Below are positions 8,315-16,823 of a stretch of 64,000 nucleotides of DNA, one piece after another. A program made the translations under genes and the position numbers. Below the pieces are notes generated by a model. That model was not told the origin of the DNA, did no database searches, and saw only the letters and a list, made by a program, of their open reading frames with translations. The first letter of the stretch is position 1, and each line of letters begins with the position of its first letter. The stretch covers positions 181,928 through 245,927 of the forward strand of contig NZ_JOCA01000007.1 of the NCBI RefSeq assembly GCF_000718785.1. Direction: 5' to 3'. This DNA is from Streptomyces sp. NRRL WC-3626 (GTDB lineage: Bacteria > Actinomycetota > Actinomycetes > Streptomycetales > Streptomycetaceae).

Positions 8315-10012
8315 TCAGTGGCAGGGGCGACCCGTCTCCGGAGCCGCCCGCACGGCCGCCCCCGGGTCCGTCTCGAGCCGGCAGTAGCAGGACGCCTCGA
8401 TGGGTACGTCCGCCAGCGCGGCCGCCTGCCTGAGCTGGCGGGCGACGATCGCGGCCTCCCCGGTCCTCCCGGTGCGCAGCAGGCACTCGTGGAACCCGTG
8501 CAGTGCCCAGACGTTGTTCGGGTGCTGCAGCGGGCGGGGCAGGGTGGAGTCGAGGCCCAGGTCGGCCCGGTACACCGCTTCGGCCTCCTCGACCCGGCCC
8601 TGTTCCAGCAGCAGCGCCCCGTAGGCGTGCCGGGTGGGCTGCATCCAGCCCCAGGGTTCGTCGTAGGGCAGGCCGTCGTCGAGGGCGACGGCCCGCTCCA
8701 GCGCGGCGAACGCGGTGTCGTACTCGCCCTTGCGGTAGGCGAGTTCACCGTCGAGCATCGCCGACGCGATGGCGAGGATGTCCAGACAGGTGTTGTTGAA
8801 CAGCATCCGGGTGCCGGGGACGCGGCGGACGGCCGCACGGAAGCCGTCCCGTTCCGCCTCGGCCCGGTCGACGGCGCCGGTCGCGGACAGGGCGACGCCA
8901 CGGGCGTAGTGCAGCATGGCCGTGGTCACGCAGTGGAACTCCGGGTCGGCGGGGAACGGCAGGTCCAGGATGTCGCCCCAGCGGCCGAAGCGGATCAGGA
9001 CGTGGACGCGCATCGCGAGGAACCCCTCGAGCCAGTCGGCCATGGGCGGGCTCTGCACACGGAGCAGTTCCTCGGGAACGGCGGCCTCGAGCCGGGCGGC
9101 GGCGTCCAGCGCGATCGCCGACTGGCCGGCGAACATGGCGCCGTAGATCCTGAAGTGGTGGTTGTGGGCGCGGTAGAGCGTGTAGAAGTTCATGGCGCCG
9201 GCCCGCCGGAGGTACTTCTCGTCGGCGGCGACGGCGAGGGTGTTGTCCGACACCACCCGGCGGTAGTCGCCGCAGAGCACTTCCAGATGTGAGGGCATGT
9301 GGTGCAGATGCCCGGCGTCGGGCACGGCGCCGCGCAGCCGGTCGGCGACGGTGAGGGCTGCCTCGGGCGTGGGGGACATCTCCATCAGGTGGATGTACAG
9401 GTGGAGGACGCCGGGGTGCCGGGCGCCCGCCTCGGTGGCGAGCGCGCCGTCGAGGACCGCCTTGGCCTCCAGGGTGCGGGCGCCGTCGGCGGGACGGCCG
9501 GTGCGCAGGTCCCACAGCTGCCAGGGCGTGAGGTTCATCAGGGCGTCGGCGCAGAGGGTGGCCACGTCCGGGTCGCCGGGGGCGTCCTCGTACACCTCGA
9601 GCATCCGGTCCGCGTAGGGCTCGTTCCAGACCGAGCAGTCCTCGGCGGCCTGCGCGCGGGGGTAGCGGGCGCGCAGGGCCTCGATGAGGGCCCGCTCGAC
9701 GGGAGTGGCGTGGGCGGCCCTGTCGTGCGCCCGCTCGACGGCGGTGTGGGTGCGGGCGACGGTGTGGACGAGTTCGTCGCCGTCGAAGGCCTCCCAGGGT
9801 TTGTTGTAGTTGGGGCCGAGGGCGTAGGCGATGCCCCAGTGCGCCATGGCGCAGTCGGGGTCGGCCTCGGCGGCGCGCTCGAAACAGGCGACCGCCTCCT
9901 CGTGGTTGAACGCGTACGTCCACATCAGTCCGCGGTCGAACCAGAGTTGCGCCTCGGCGGAGACGGTCGTCACGGGCCGGCGGTGGTCGCCGAGGTCGTA
10001 GTAGTCGTCCAT
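8315..10012 (-). CDS. Tetratricopeptide-repeat protein (565 residues)
   Basis: ATG at 10012 has GGGAGG six bases upstream. The protein shows helical repeats of TPR type from the start (AQLWFDRGLMWTYAFNHEEA, then AVACFERAAEADPDCAMAHW) through the end (GALLLEQGRVEEAEAVYRAD). Histidine-rich signatures HLYIHLMEMS and DAGHLHHMPSHLEV sit in the middle. It is soluble, with no signal peptide. Proteins of this full-length type are widespread in bacteria but have no settled role; the His clusters could bind a metal, which is only inference. It diverges from the methyltransferase gene at 10293. Confidence 0.8.
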   Translation of the reverse strand: MDDYYDLGDHRRPVTTVSAEAQLWFDRGLMWTYAFNHEEAVACFERAAEADPDCAMAHWGIAYALGPNYNKPWEAFDGDELVHTVARTHTAVERAHDRAAHATPVERALIEALRARYPRAQAAEDCSVWNEPYADRMLEVYEDAPGDPDVATLCADALMNLTPWQLWDLRTGRPADGARTLEAKAVLDGALATEAGARHPGVLHLYIHLMEMSPTPEAALTVADRLRGAVPDAGHLHHMPSHLEVLCGDYRRVVSDNTLAVAADEKYLRRAGAMNFYTLYRAHNHHFRIYGAMFAGQSAIALDAAARLEAAVPEELLRVQSPPMADWLEGFLAMRVHVLIRFGRWGDILDLPFPADPEFHCVTTAMLHYARGVALSATGAVDRAEAERDGFRAAVRRVPGTRMLFNNTCLDILAIASAMLDGELAYRKGEYDTAFAALERAVALDDGLPYDEPWGWMQPTRHAYGALLLEQGRVEEAEAVYRADLGLDSTLPRPLQHPNNVWALHGFHECLLRTGRTGEAAIVARQLRQAAALADVPIEASCYCRLETDPGAAVRAAPETGRPCH

Positions 10013-10292
10013 GCGTGCCTCCCGGGGCAGCGGATGGCCGGCCGCGGGTGACGCCGGCGACGAACGTCCGTAGGGGACGAACCCGACGATAGCGGGGCAC
10101 AAGCGCGTGCGCAGGCAACCTGAGGGGGCCGCCACTCCTACGCTCACACCGGGCGCCCGAACGAACACCCTACGTCACCGCCGGGTCCGTTCCGGGCCGG
10201 GTTCGCCGACGGGCTGGCACGGGGACCGCGCGTCTCCCTAGGATGTACTCCCTGTCCAGCCAGTCCAGTTGGCGCGGCCCGCAGGGGGAACG

Positions 10293-11114
10293 ATGCACAC
10301 CGGTAAGCAGCTGTCCACCGAGATCGACGCGTCCGTGCCGACGGCGGCGCGCATGTACGACTACTACCTGGGCGGCAAGGACAACTACGCGGCGGACCGG
10401 GCGGCGGTCGAGGAACTCGACAAGGTGGTCCCCAGCACCCGACGGCTGGCGCTGAACAACCGGCGATTCCTCCAGCGGGTGGTCCGCACCCTCAGCGAGG
10501 AGTACGGGATACGGCAGTACGTCGACCACGGTTCCGGTCTGCCCACCCAGGACAACGTCCACCAGGTCGCCCAGCGCATCGACCCGACCGCCCACGTGGT
10601 GTACGCCGACAACGACCCGATGGTGCTGGTGCACGGCCGCGCCCTGCTGGAGCAGGACCAGCGCACGGTGGTGATCCAGGCCGACCTGCGCGACACCGAC
10701 GGGATATTCGGCCATCCGGAGACCGAGCGTCTGATCGACTTCTCCGAGCCGGTCTGCGTGCTGTTCAACTCGGTCTTCCACTGCATCCCGGACGACGACG
10801 CCGACGGCCCGCTCGCCCTGGCCCGCCGGGTGCGGGAACGGCTGGCTCCGGGCAGCTTCATGGTGATGTGCCAGCTCGTCAGCGAGGACGCCGAGGTCCG
10901 CAGGGCCGTCACCGACTTCATGGACCAGGCGACCCAGGGGCACTGGGGGCGCGTACGCAGGGAGCGGGACGTGGTGTCGTACTTCGAGGGCCTGGAGGTG
11001 CTGGAGCCGGGTCTGGTGGAGGTCTCCACCTGGCGGCCCGACACGGAGGTGGCGCCCCGTCAGCTCACCAAGGAGTGGATCGAGTTCGGCGGTGTGGGGC
11101 GGCTTCCGCTGTAG
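10293..11114 (+). CDS. SAM-dependent methyltransferase of the DUF574 family
   Basis: 273 residues from ATG at 10293, which has AGGGGGA upstream; an in-frame ATG at 10269 lacks one. The N-terminal ARMYDYYLGGKDNYAADRAA is the signature of the DUF574 group of actinobacterial methyltransferases. YVDHGSGLPTQDNVHQVAQ and VVYADNDPMVLVHGRALL provide the SAM-binding core. These genes often sit beside XRE/DUF397 regulators in Streptomyces, and one lies directly downstream here. The methyl acceptor is not known. Confidence 0.88.
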   Translation: MHTGKQLSTEIDASVPTAARMYDYYLGGKDNYAADRAAVEELDKVVPSTRRLALNNRRFLQRVVRTLSEEYGIRQYVDHGSGLPTQDNVHQVAQRIDPTAHVVYADNDPMVLVHGRALLEQDQRTVVIQADLRDTDGIFGHPETERLIDFSEPVCVLFNSVFHCIPDDDADGPLALARRVRERLAPGSFMVMCQLVSEDAEVRRAVTDFMDQATQGHWGRVRRERDVVSYFEGLEVLEPGLVEVSTWRPDTEVAPRQLTKEWIEFGGVGRLPL

Positions 11115-11127
11115 CCGCCGACGCCAC

Positions 11128-11166
11128 GACGCCCCCGCCGGACCGTTCGGGTCCCACGGGGGCGTC
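11128..11166. terminator. Bidirectional terminator between convergent genes
   Basis: GACGCCCCCG (11128-11137) pairs perfectly with CGGGGGCGTC (11157-11166), and an inner stem GGACC/GGTCC (11140-11154) continues it. It lies between the methyltransferase stop (11114) and the stop of the convergent XRE gene (11184). Confidence 0.75.
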
Positions 11167-11183
11167 GGCGCGTCGGCCCGCCG

Positions 11184-12104
11184 CTACACCGTGGCGTAGC
11201 GCTCCTTGATCGTCCGGTGCAGCAGATCCACCGATTCGCGCGGCTTGAGGGCCTCGTCGGCGAGGCGGTCCAGCGCGATCCGGTACTCCTCCGTCTCGTC
11301 GCGGTCCTCGAGGAAGTTGGCGCTCCTGATGTGCTCCAGGTAGACCACGTCGGGCAGGTCGAGGCCGCCGAAGCGCAGATAGGTGACGGGTATGGCGGGA
11401 GCGGACGCGTTCGTCACGTCCAGCGGGACGATCTGCACCGTCACATTGGTGCGCCCGGCCAGCGTCACCAGGTGCTCGAGCTGCTCGCGCATCACGGCGC
11501 GGCTGCCCAGGACGCGCAGCAGAACGGATTCGTCGATGACGGCCCAGATCTGCGGGGCGTCCTCGCGCTGCAGCAGTTCGGCACGGCGCATCCGCAGTTC
11601 GACCCGGCGCCGCACCTCGCCGGACGGGACGTTCGGCAGGCCCCGCTCGACGACCGCGCGGGTGTAGGCGGCGGTCTGCAGCAGTCCGGGGACGTACTGG
11701 ATCTCGAACGTACGGATGGTGGCGGCGGCTTCCTGGAGGCCGACCAGACGGTCGAACCACTCGGGCATCAGCCGCTTGTCGTACCGCTGCCACCAGCCCG
11801 GCTCACCGGCCCGCCGGAGCAGTTTCAGCAGCACCGAGGCCTCGTACTCGTCGGTGCCGTACCGCGTCAGGAGTGCGAGGACATCGGCCTCGGTCGGCGG
11901 GCGCCGGCCCTTGCCGGACTCGATGCGGGAGAGCTTCGCCGGGCTGAAGCCGACGGAGCGGGCCGCCTGCTCCTGGGACAGTCCGGCATCGTCACGGAAA
12001 CCGGCCAGCTGCACACCGACCAGCATCTTCAGCAGGGTCGGAGCGGGCTCGGACCTGTCCAGATAGGGTTCCAGACGGGAGATTCGAGGCGACGCGGCGG
12101 ACAT
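11184..12104 (-). CDS. WhiJ-like XRE regulator with Scr1/DUF5753 sensor domain
   Basis: 306 residues from ATG at 12104 (GGGAG upstream). An N-terminal helix-turn-helix (LAGFRDDAGLSQEQAARSVG, then FSPAKLSRIESGKGRRPP) is followed by the DUF5753 domain (FEIQYVPGLLQTAAYTRAVV, VIDESVLLRVLG, VQIVPLD, FLEDRDETEEYR). This architecture is that of WhiJ and its many paralogues in Streptomyces, which work with DUF397 partners such as BldB/WhiJ-associated proteins to control aerial development and antibiotic onset. The DUF397 gene follows upstream at 12259, on the same strand. Confidence 0.9.
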   Translation of the reverse strand: MSAASPRISRLEPYLDRSEPAPTLLKMLVGVQLAGFRDDAGLSQEQAARSVGFSPAKLSRIESGKGRRPPTEADVLALLTRYGTDEYEASVLLKLLRRAGEPGWWQRYDKRLMPEWFDRLVGLQEAAATIRTFEIQYVPGLLQTAAYTRAVVERGLPNVPSGEVRRRVELRMRRAELLQREDAPQIWAVIDESVLLRVLGSRAVMREQLEHLVTLAGRTNVTVQIVPLDVTNASAPAIPVTYLRFGGLDLPDVVYLEHIRSANFLEDRDETEEYRIALDRLADEALKPRESVDLLHRTIKERYATV

Positions 12105-12258
12105 CCTGACTCCCAGCAGACCGGCACAAGGGCGATTCACACTATCGCATCTGACTGTCCCTCACCGCATCCACGTGCGAAAGCCGAGCGGAAGTAGTGA
12201 ACGGTGCTCCGCTTCCCGGCACCGGCCCGGGAGGCCCGCGCCGGTTCGCCGCGGGCGT

Positions 12259-12489
12259 TCAGACCAGGTGGTCGAACTCGCCGTCCTTGGCGCCGGCCAG
12301 GAACGCCGCCAGCTCCGCCGCCGTATAGACGAGTGCCGGGCCGTCGGGGTCCCGGGAGTTGCGCATCGCGACGCTCCCGTCGGGCAGCGGGGCCACCTCG
12401 ACACAGTTGCCCTCGGCGTTGCTGTGCCGGCTCTTGATCCAGCGGGCGCCCAACTGGCCGGCCCGCACTCCGTTCCGCACTCCTGCCAC
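12259..12489 (-). CDS. DUF397 protein, partner of the WhiJ-like regulator
   Basis: 76 residues from GTG at 12489, chosen because AAGGAG lies six bases upstream; the ATG at 12549 lacks a site. The motif ARWIKSRHSNAEGNCVEVA, then LPDGSVAMRNSRDPDGPALV and FLAGAKDGEFDHL cover the whole DUF397 domain. DUF397 proteins are known to pair with XRE/DUF5753 regulators and modulate their DNA binding. The gene is transcribed toward the XRE gene (155-base gap). Confidence 0.9.
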   Translation of the reverse strand: MAGVRNGVRAGQLGARWIKSRHSNAEGNCVEVAPLPDGSVAMRNSRDPDGPALVYTAAELAAFLAGAKDGEFDHLV

Positions 12490-12670
12490 CGCTGTCTCCT
12501 TGCTGTCCCGGTCCGCCGGTGCGCGCCGTTCGGGGGTCCGGACGCGCATCGGCGAAAAATCTCGCGCAATTTCTCGTGCAATTGCACACGAGCGCTCTCA
12601 GCGTGGATAATAGCCGTGGCGTCAACCCCCGTGTTGACGCCCCGTCCTGACGTCGCATCGGGGAGATGCC

Positions 12671-13165
12671 GTGTCATCACCTGCGCTTCCACCGCTCCGG
12701 CCACCGGCCGGGACGGTGATCCGGACGGCGGGCGCCCGCGTGGCGCCCGCCCGCCCGGTGCCGGAGACGGCCCGCCCCGTGTCCCCCTCGGCCGGCCTGC
12801 GCACCGGGTGCGGCCGGGAGGGGCCCGCGCGGGCGCGGGCCTTCACCCCGGACACCCTGTGCGCCCGGCCGCCGGGCGACCGCCGCGCCGACGCCACCCT
12901 GCTGATCACCGAGCTCATCGCCGACGCCGTGACCCACACGGCACCGCGGCGCGCGGGTGCGCCGGACGTCCGGCCGAGGTCCTGCCGGGAGCCCACGCAC
13001 CCGCTGCCCAGCGCCACCGACTCCGACGACCACCCGCCCGTCCGCACCCCCGGCGCCGGCTCCGGCCCGGCGGAGCACGGCCGGGGACCGCGCATCGTCG
13101 ACGCCCCGGCCGAGGGCCGGGGCAAGACGGTGTGGGTCCAGTTGTCGACCCGCCCGCCCATCTGA
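12671..13165 (+). CDS. Degenerate HATPase (anti-sigma-like) protein of the WhiJ-type locus
   Basis: 164 residues from GTG at 12671 with GGGAG five bases upstream. The N-box-like segment LLITELIADAVTHTAP and the late HGRGPRIVDA and GKTVWVQL segments align with the small HATPase proteins (ELVTNAVRHT ... GRGLxLV) found with DUF397 genes at abaA/whiJ-like loci. The N-box asparagine is replaced by Asp, the D-x-G-x-G box is missing and GRGL is GRGP, so ATP binding is doubtful. The N-terminal ~70 residues are Pro/Arg-rich. It diverges from the DUF397 gene. Confidence 0.72.
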   Translation: MSSPALPPLRPPAGTVIRTAGARVAPARPVPETARPVSPSAGLRTGCGREGPARARAFTPDTLCARPPGDRRADATLLITELIADAVTHTAPRRAGAPDVRPRSCREPTHPLPSATDSDDHPPVRTPGAGSGPAEHGRGPRIVDAPAEGRGKTVWVQLSTRPPI

Positions 13166-13194
13166 CACGACTGCCGCGGAAAGGCATCCACGCC

Positions 13195-13740
13195 ATGCGC
13201 AGCGCTTCTACGGAACAACCGAGCAGCGAGCGCCCTGTGCGCCACACGTCCCCCACCAAAGTGGCCCGTACCACGCCCCTCACCGCGGTGTCCCGCGTGC
13301 CGTGGGCGGACATGCAGGACTCCACCGGATCGGCGGCCGCCATCCCGCTGCTGCTGAACGGCATCGCCTGGGGGGACGCCCGCACGGCCCGCACCGCCCT
13401 GGAGGATCTGCGCAAGCGGATCTGCCAGTACGGCTTCGTCACGGAACAGGCGACCGCCGCCACGGTCCCCTTCCTCTGGGAGCTGGCCCAGCTGCCGCAC
13501 ATCACCTGCCGGGTCCGGATCATCCAGCTGCTCAAGGCCATCGCCGACGCCCGGCAGTGGGAGAGCACCGCCGCCGCCTACCCCAAGCTGCTCAACCGCC
13601 GCGAGAACCCGGTGGTGTGGGAGCGGGCCGCCCGGCAGGCGGTGCGCGCCCGGCGCGGCGACCTGAACCGGCTGCTGGCCGAGCCGGACACCGAGATCGC
13701 CCGCGCCACCACGGAGCTGGCCCGCGCCCTGGCCGACTGA
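13195..13740 (+). CDS. Helical-repeat (HEAT-like) protein of unknown role
   Basis: 181 residues starting MRSASTEQPSSERP at 13195, with GGAAAGG ~11 bases upstream and 29 bases after the HATPase-like gene. After a basic, disordered start there are repeated helix pairs: AIPLLLNGIAWGDARTARTA, ATVPFLWELAQLPHITCRVR, IIQLLKAIADA and NPVVWERAARQAVRARRGDL. This resembles HEAT-type repeat proteins used as interaction scaffolds. The position suggests co-transcription with the WhiJ-type HATPase gene. No enzymatic motif is seen. Confidence 0.68.
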   Translation: MRSASTEQPSSERPVRHTSPTKVARTTPLTAVSRVPWADMQDSTGSAAAIPLLLNGIAWGDARTARTALEDLRKRICQYGFVTEQATAATVPFLWELAQLPHITCRVRIIQLLKAIADARQWESTAAAYPKLLNRRENPVVWERAARQAVRARRGDLNRLLAEPDTEIARATTELARALAD

Positions 13741-13781
13741 GGCCGCGGAGCACGGCCGCCGGGGTGGCCCGGTCGAAGAAC

Positions 13782-13859
13782 GCGCGCGGCCCTTCGGGGG
13801 ACGAGCCGCGCGCTGGGGGGAGGGTCGCGCGCGGTCAACGGGGGGACGGCCGCGCGCGA
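13782..13859. terminator. Two tandem, related GC hairpins
   Basis: Hairpin 1: GCGCGCGGC (13782-13790) with GCCGCGCGC (13805-13813). Hairpin 2: TCGCGCGCGG (13825-13834) with CCGCGCGCGA (13850-13859). Both stems are perfect and the two elements share arm sequence and a GGGGGA loop. They lie after the stop at 13740 and before the phosphatase start at 13951, so termination of the upstream unit is likely. Confidence 0.6.
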
Positions 13860-13950
13860 CCCGGAAATCCTGTGACGGATCGGTGACGACCCGCCGGTCG
13901 GGCGGGTGGCGCCTCTCGCCTCGCACGGCGCGGCAGTGTAGACATGGCAC

Positions 13951-16689
13951 ATGGTCCGACTCAAGGGTCGATCCCAGGCCCGGTCGTCCCTGCGGCCCGG
14001 TGCCGCGGCGTCCGTACGGCGCCGGCGGGACGCAGACGGCCGCTCCCGGTGGCGTCCGGCGGCGGGACTGCGGTCGGTGCTGAGCGGGCGCAGCGTCGCC
14101 GGCCAGGTGTTCGTCCTGCACCTGGTGATCGTGCTGCTGCTGGTGGTGGCCGCCGTCGTGGCGCTGGTGCTCCAGGTCCGGCGCGACAGCACCCAGGAGG
14201 CCCGCAACCGTTCCCTCGCCGTCGCGGAGACCTTCGCGAACGCGCCGGGCATGGTCGAGGCGCTGGAGTCCCCCGATCCCACGGCGGTGCTCCAGCCGCA
14301 TGCCGAGGCGGTGCGCGAGCAGGCGCGGGTCGACTTCGTCGTGGTCATGAACACCGACGGCATCCGCTACACGCATCCCAAGCCGGACCGCATCGGCAAG
14401 AAGTTCGTCGGCACCCTCGGGCCCGCGCTGGCCGGGCAGCCGGTGGTGGAGGAGATCAAGGGCACCATCGGGCAGCTGGTGCAGGCCGTGGTGCCGGTGA
14501 AGGATTCCGGCGGCCGGGTGGTGGGCCTGGTGTCGGCGGGCATCACGACCGAGCACGTCGGCGGGGCGGCGGAGGACCAGCTGCCGCTCGTACTGGGCGC
14601 GGCACTGGCCGCGCTGGCCCTGGCGACCGGGGGCGCGGCCCTGGTCAGCAGACGGCTGCTGCGCCAGACCCACGGCCTGGGTCCGCACGAGATGACCCGG
14701 ATGTACGAACATCACGACGCGGTGCTGCACGCGGTGCGCGAGGGCGTGATCATCGTCGACGGCGACGGGACGCTGATGCTCGCCAACGACGAGGCACGCC
14801 GGCTGCTGGGCCTGCCCGAGGACGCCGAGGGCCGGCACGTGCTGGACCTGGGGCTGGATCCCGGCACGGCCGAGCTGCTGTCCTCGGGCCGGGTCGCCAC
14901 GGACGAGGTGCACCTGGTCGCCGACCGGCTGCTGGCCGTCAACCAGCGGCCCACCGACCGGGTGGGCGGTCCGCGCGGCAGTGTGGCCACGGTCCGCGAC
15001 TCCACCGAGCTGCGCGCCCTGTCCGGCCGGGCGGAGGAGTCACGCGAGCGGCTCAACATGCTGTACGACGCCGGTGTGGGCATCGGTACGAGCCTGGACG
15101 TCACCCGCACGGCCGAGGAGCTCGCCGAGCTGGCCGTGCCGCGGTTCGCCGACTTCGTCACGGTGGACCTCTTCGAGGCGGTACTGGCGGGCGGTCATCC
15201 GGACGCGGGCGGCGTCCTGCGGCGTGCGGCGTCGACGGGGGGCGGCGAGGACGCCCCGCTCTACCCCACCGACCAGCAGATCCGCTTCGTCGAGTCGTCC
15301 CCGCAGGGCGTCAGCCTGGCCACCGGCCGGCCCGTCCTGGAGCCCCGGCTCAGCGAGGCTCCGGGCTGGCACGCGCAGGACGTGGAGCGCTCCGGGCAGG
15401 TCATGGAGTACGGCATCCACTCGCTGATCACCGTGCCGCTGCGGGCCGGGGCGCTGGTGCTGGGGGTGGTCAGCTTCTGGCGTTCGCGCAAGGACGAGCC
15501 GTTCGACACCGACGAGCTGGCGCTGGCGGAGGAACTGGTCGCGCGGGCCGCGGTCTCCATCGACAACGCGCGGCGTTACACGCGCGAGCACGGCATGGCG
15601 GTGACGCTCCAGCAGAGCCTGCTGCCGCGCACGCTGCCCGACCAGAGCGCCCTGGAGATCGCCTACCGCTACCTTCCCGCGCAGGCCGGTGTCGGCGGGG
15701 ACTGGTTCGACGTGCTGCCGCTGTCCGGGGCCCGGGTCGCGCTGGTGGTCGGCGATGTCGTCGGACACGGGCTGCACGCCGCGGCCACGATGGGGCGGCT
15801 GCGTACGGCGGTGCACAACTTCTCCTCGCTCGACCTTCCGCCCGACGAGCTGCTCGCGCTGCTCGACGAGCTGGTCGGCCGTATCGACCAGGACGAGGCA
15901 CAGGACGACGAGAGCGCCCCGGTGACGGGAGCGACGTGTCTGTACGCGGTCTACGACCCGGTCTCCCGGCACTGCACCGTCGCCCGCGCGGGTCATCCCC
16001 CGCCCGCCCTGGTGCGGCCGGACGGCAGTGTGGAGTTCGTGGACGTGCCCGCCGGTCCCCCGCTGGGGCTCGGCGGTCTGCCGTTCGAGTCGGCCGACCT
16101 GGAGCTTCCCGAGGGCAGCCGGCTCGTCATGTACACCGACGGGCTGGTCGAGGACCGGGAGCACGACATCGACGTAGGCCTGGAGCAGTTGCGCGAGGCG
16201 CTGTCCCGGGCCGGCGACTCCCCCGAGGAGACGTGCAGGGTCGTACTGGAGTCGCGGCGGCCGGCCCGGGCCGTCGACGACATCGCGCTGCTGGTGGCGC
16301 GGACGCGGGCGCTGCCCGCCGACCGGATCGCCGAGTGGACGGTGCCGGCGGATCCGGCGGCCGTCGGCGAGGTGCGGGCCGCGGTCACCCGGAAGCTGGC
16401 CGAGTGGGGGCTGGACGAGCTGGCGTTCAGCACGGAGCTGATCCTGAGCGAGCTGGTCACCAACGCGCTGCGCTACGGCGGCTCCCCCATCCGGGTGCGG
16501 ATGCTGTGCGAACGCCATCTGATCTGCGAGGTGTACGACAGCAGCAGCACCTCGCCGCATCTGCGGTACGCGACGATGACGGACGAGGGCGGGCGCGGGC
16601 TGTTCCTGGTCGCCCAGCTCGCCGAGCGCTGGGGCACCCGCTATCTGCCGGCCGGCAAGGTCATCTGGGCCGCACAGCCCGTTCCCTGA
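13951..16689 (+). CDS. Membrane SpoIIE-type serine phosphatase with Cache, PAS, GAF and HATPase domains
   Basis: 912 residues. Two membrane spans (about 52-74 and 212-232) flank an extracytoplasmic sensor of single-Cache type (FVVVMNTDGIRYTHPKPDRI). Then come a PAS domain (~255-330, HDAVLHAVREGVIIVDGDGT), a GAF domain (~350-530) and a PP2C/SpoIIE phosphatase (~560-770, with GGDWFDVLPL, VGDVVGHGLHAA, RAGHPPP and MYTDGLVE). A C-terminal HATPase follows (~790-905, LILSELVTNALRYG, GRGLFLV). Such proteins dephosphorylate anti-sigma-antagonists while the kinase-like domain can act as anti-sigma factor. The ATG lacks a ribosome site; TAGACA at 13939 suggests a leaderless mRNA. Confidence 0.9.
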   Translation: MVRLKGRSQARSSLRPGAAASVRRRRDADGRSRWRPAAGLRSVLSGRSVAGQVFVLHLVIVLLLVVAAVVALVLQVRRDSTQEARNRSLAVAETFANAPGMVEALESPDPTAVLQPHAEAVREQARVDFVVVMNTDGIRYTHPKPDRIGKKFVGTLGPALAGQPVVEEIKGTIGQLVQAVVPVKDSGGRVVGLVSAGITTEHVGGAAEDQLPLVLGAALAALALATGGAALVSRRLLRQTHGLGPHEMTRMYEHHDAVLHAVREGVIIVDGDGTLMLANDEARRLLGLPEDAEGRHVLDLGLDPGTAELLSSGRVATDEVHLVADRLLAVNQRPTDRVGGPRGSVATVRDSTELRALSGRAEESRERLNMLYDAGVGIGTSLDVTRTAEELAELAVPRFADFVTVDLFEAVLAGGHPDAGGVLRRAASTGGGEDAPLYPTDQQIRFVESSPQGVSLATGRPVLEPRLSEAPGWHAQDVERSGQVMEYGIHSLITVPLRAGALVLGVVSFWRSRKDEPFDTDELALAEELVARAAVSIDNARRYTREHGMAVTLQQSLLPRTLPDQSALEIAYRYLPAQAGVGGDWFDVLPLSGARVALVVGDVVGHGLHAAATMGRLRTAVHNFSSLDLPPDELLALLDELVGRIDQDEAQDDESAPVTGATCLYAVYDPVSRHCTVARAGHPPPALVRPDGSVEFVDVPAGPPLGLGGLPFESADLELPEGSRLVMYTDGLVEDREHDIDVGLEQLREALSRAGDSPEETCRVVLESRRPARAVDDIALLVARTRALPADRIAEWTVPADPAAVGEVRAAVTRKLAEWGLDELAFSTELILSELVTNALRYGGSPIRVRMLCERHLICEVYDSSSTSPHLRYATMTDEGGRGLFLVAQLAERWGTRYLPAGKVIWAAQPVP

Positions 16690-16712
16690 GCCATAAGGCG
16701 AGGCAGGGGCAC

Positions 16713-16733
16713 CTCATAAGTGAGGCTTATGAG
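16713..16733. promoter_or_regulatory. Palindrome in the fprA leader
   Basis: CTCATAAG-TGAGG-CTTATGAG is a perfect 8-bp inverted repeat with a 5-base centre, and it overlaps a second palindrome CCTCA-TAAG-TGAGG. It sits 24 bases after the phosphatase stop and 90 bases before the fprA start, in a locally AT-richer stretch. It may be an operator or a leader hairpin. Confidence 0.5.
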
Positions 16734-16754
16734 CCCATAGACCGGACCCGCGTA

Positions 16755-16773
16755 CCAGGTAAGGCATGCCTCA
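16755..16773. promoter_or_regulatory. Candidate DtxR/IdeR/DmdR-type iron box
   Basis: CCAGGTAAGGCATGCCTCA matches the TTAGGTTAGGCTAACCTAA iron-box consensus at about two thirds of positions and has an AGGCATGCCT palindromic centre. It is followed by TTAGGCT at 16776. It lies ~50 bases before fprA, whose product handles ferredoxin electrons. Iron control is an inference. Confidence 0.35.
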
Positions 16774-16823
16774 GTTTAGGCTTCCCATCGAGTCGCCTGT
16801 CATCGCTCGAAGGGAACCTGACC

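Noticed and set aside
8318..10051. Plus-strand open frames opposite the TPR gene
   Set aside because: Antisense shadows produced by third-position GC bias; composition is not protein-like.
12622..14913. 763-codon minus-strand frame across the HATPase, repeat protein and phosphatase
   Set aside because: It runs antisense to three well-supported genes and has no recognisable domain.
15040..16560. 506-codon minus-strand frame opposite the SpoIIE gene
   Set aside because: His/Gln/Arg-rich shadow of the phosphatase domain.
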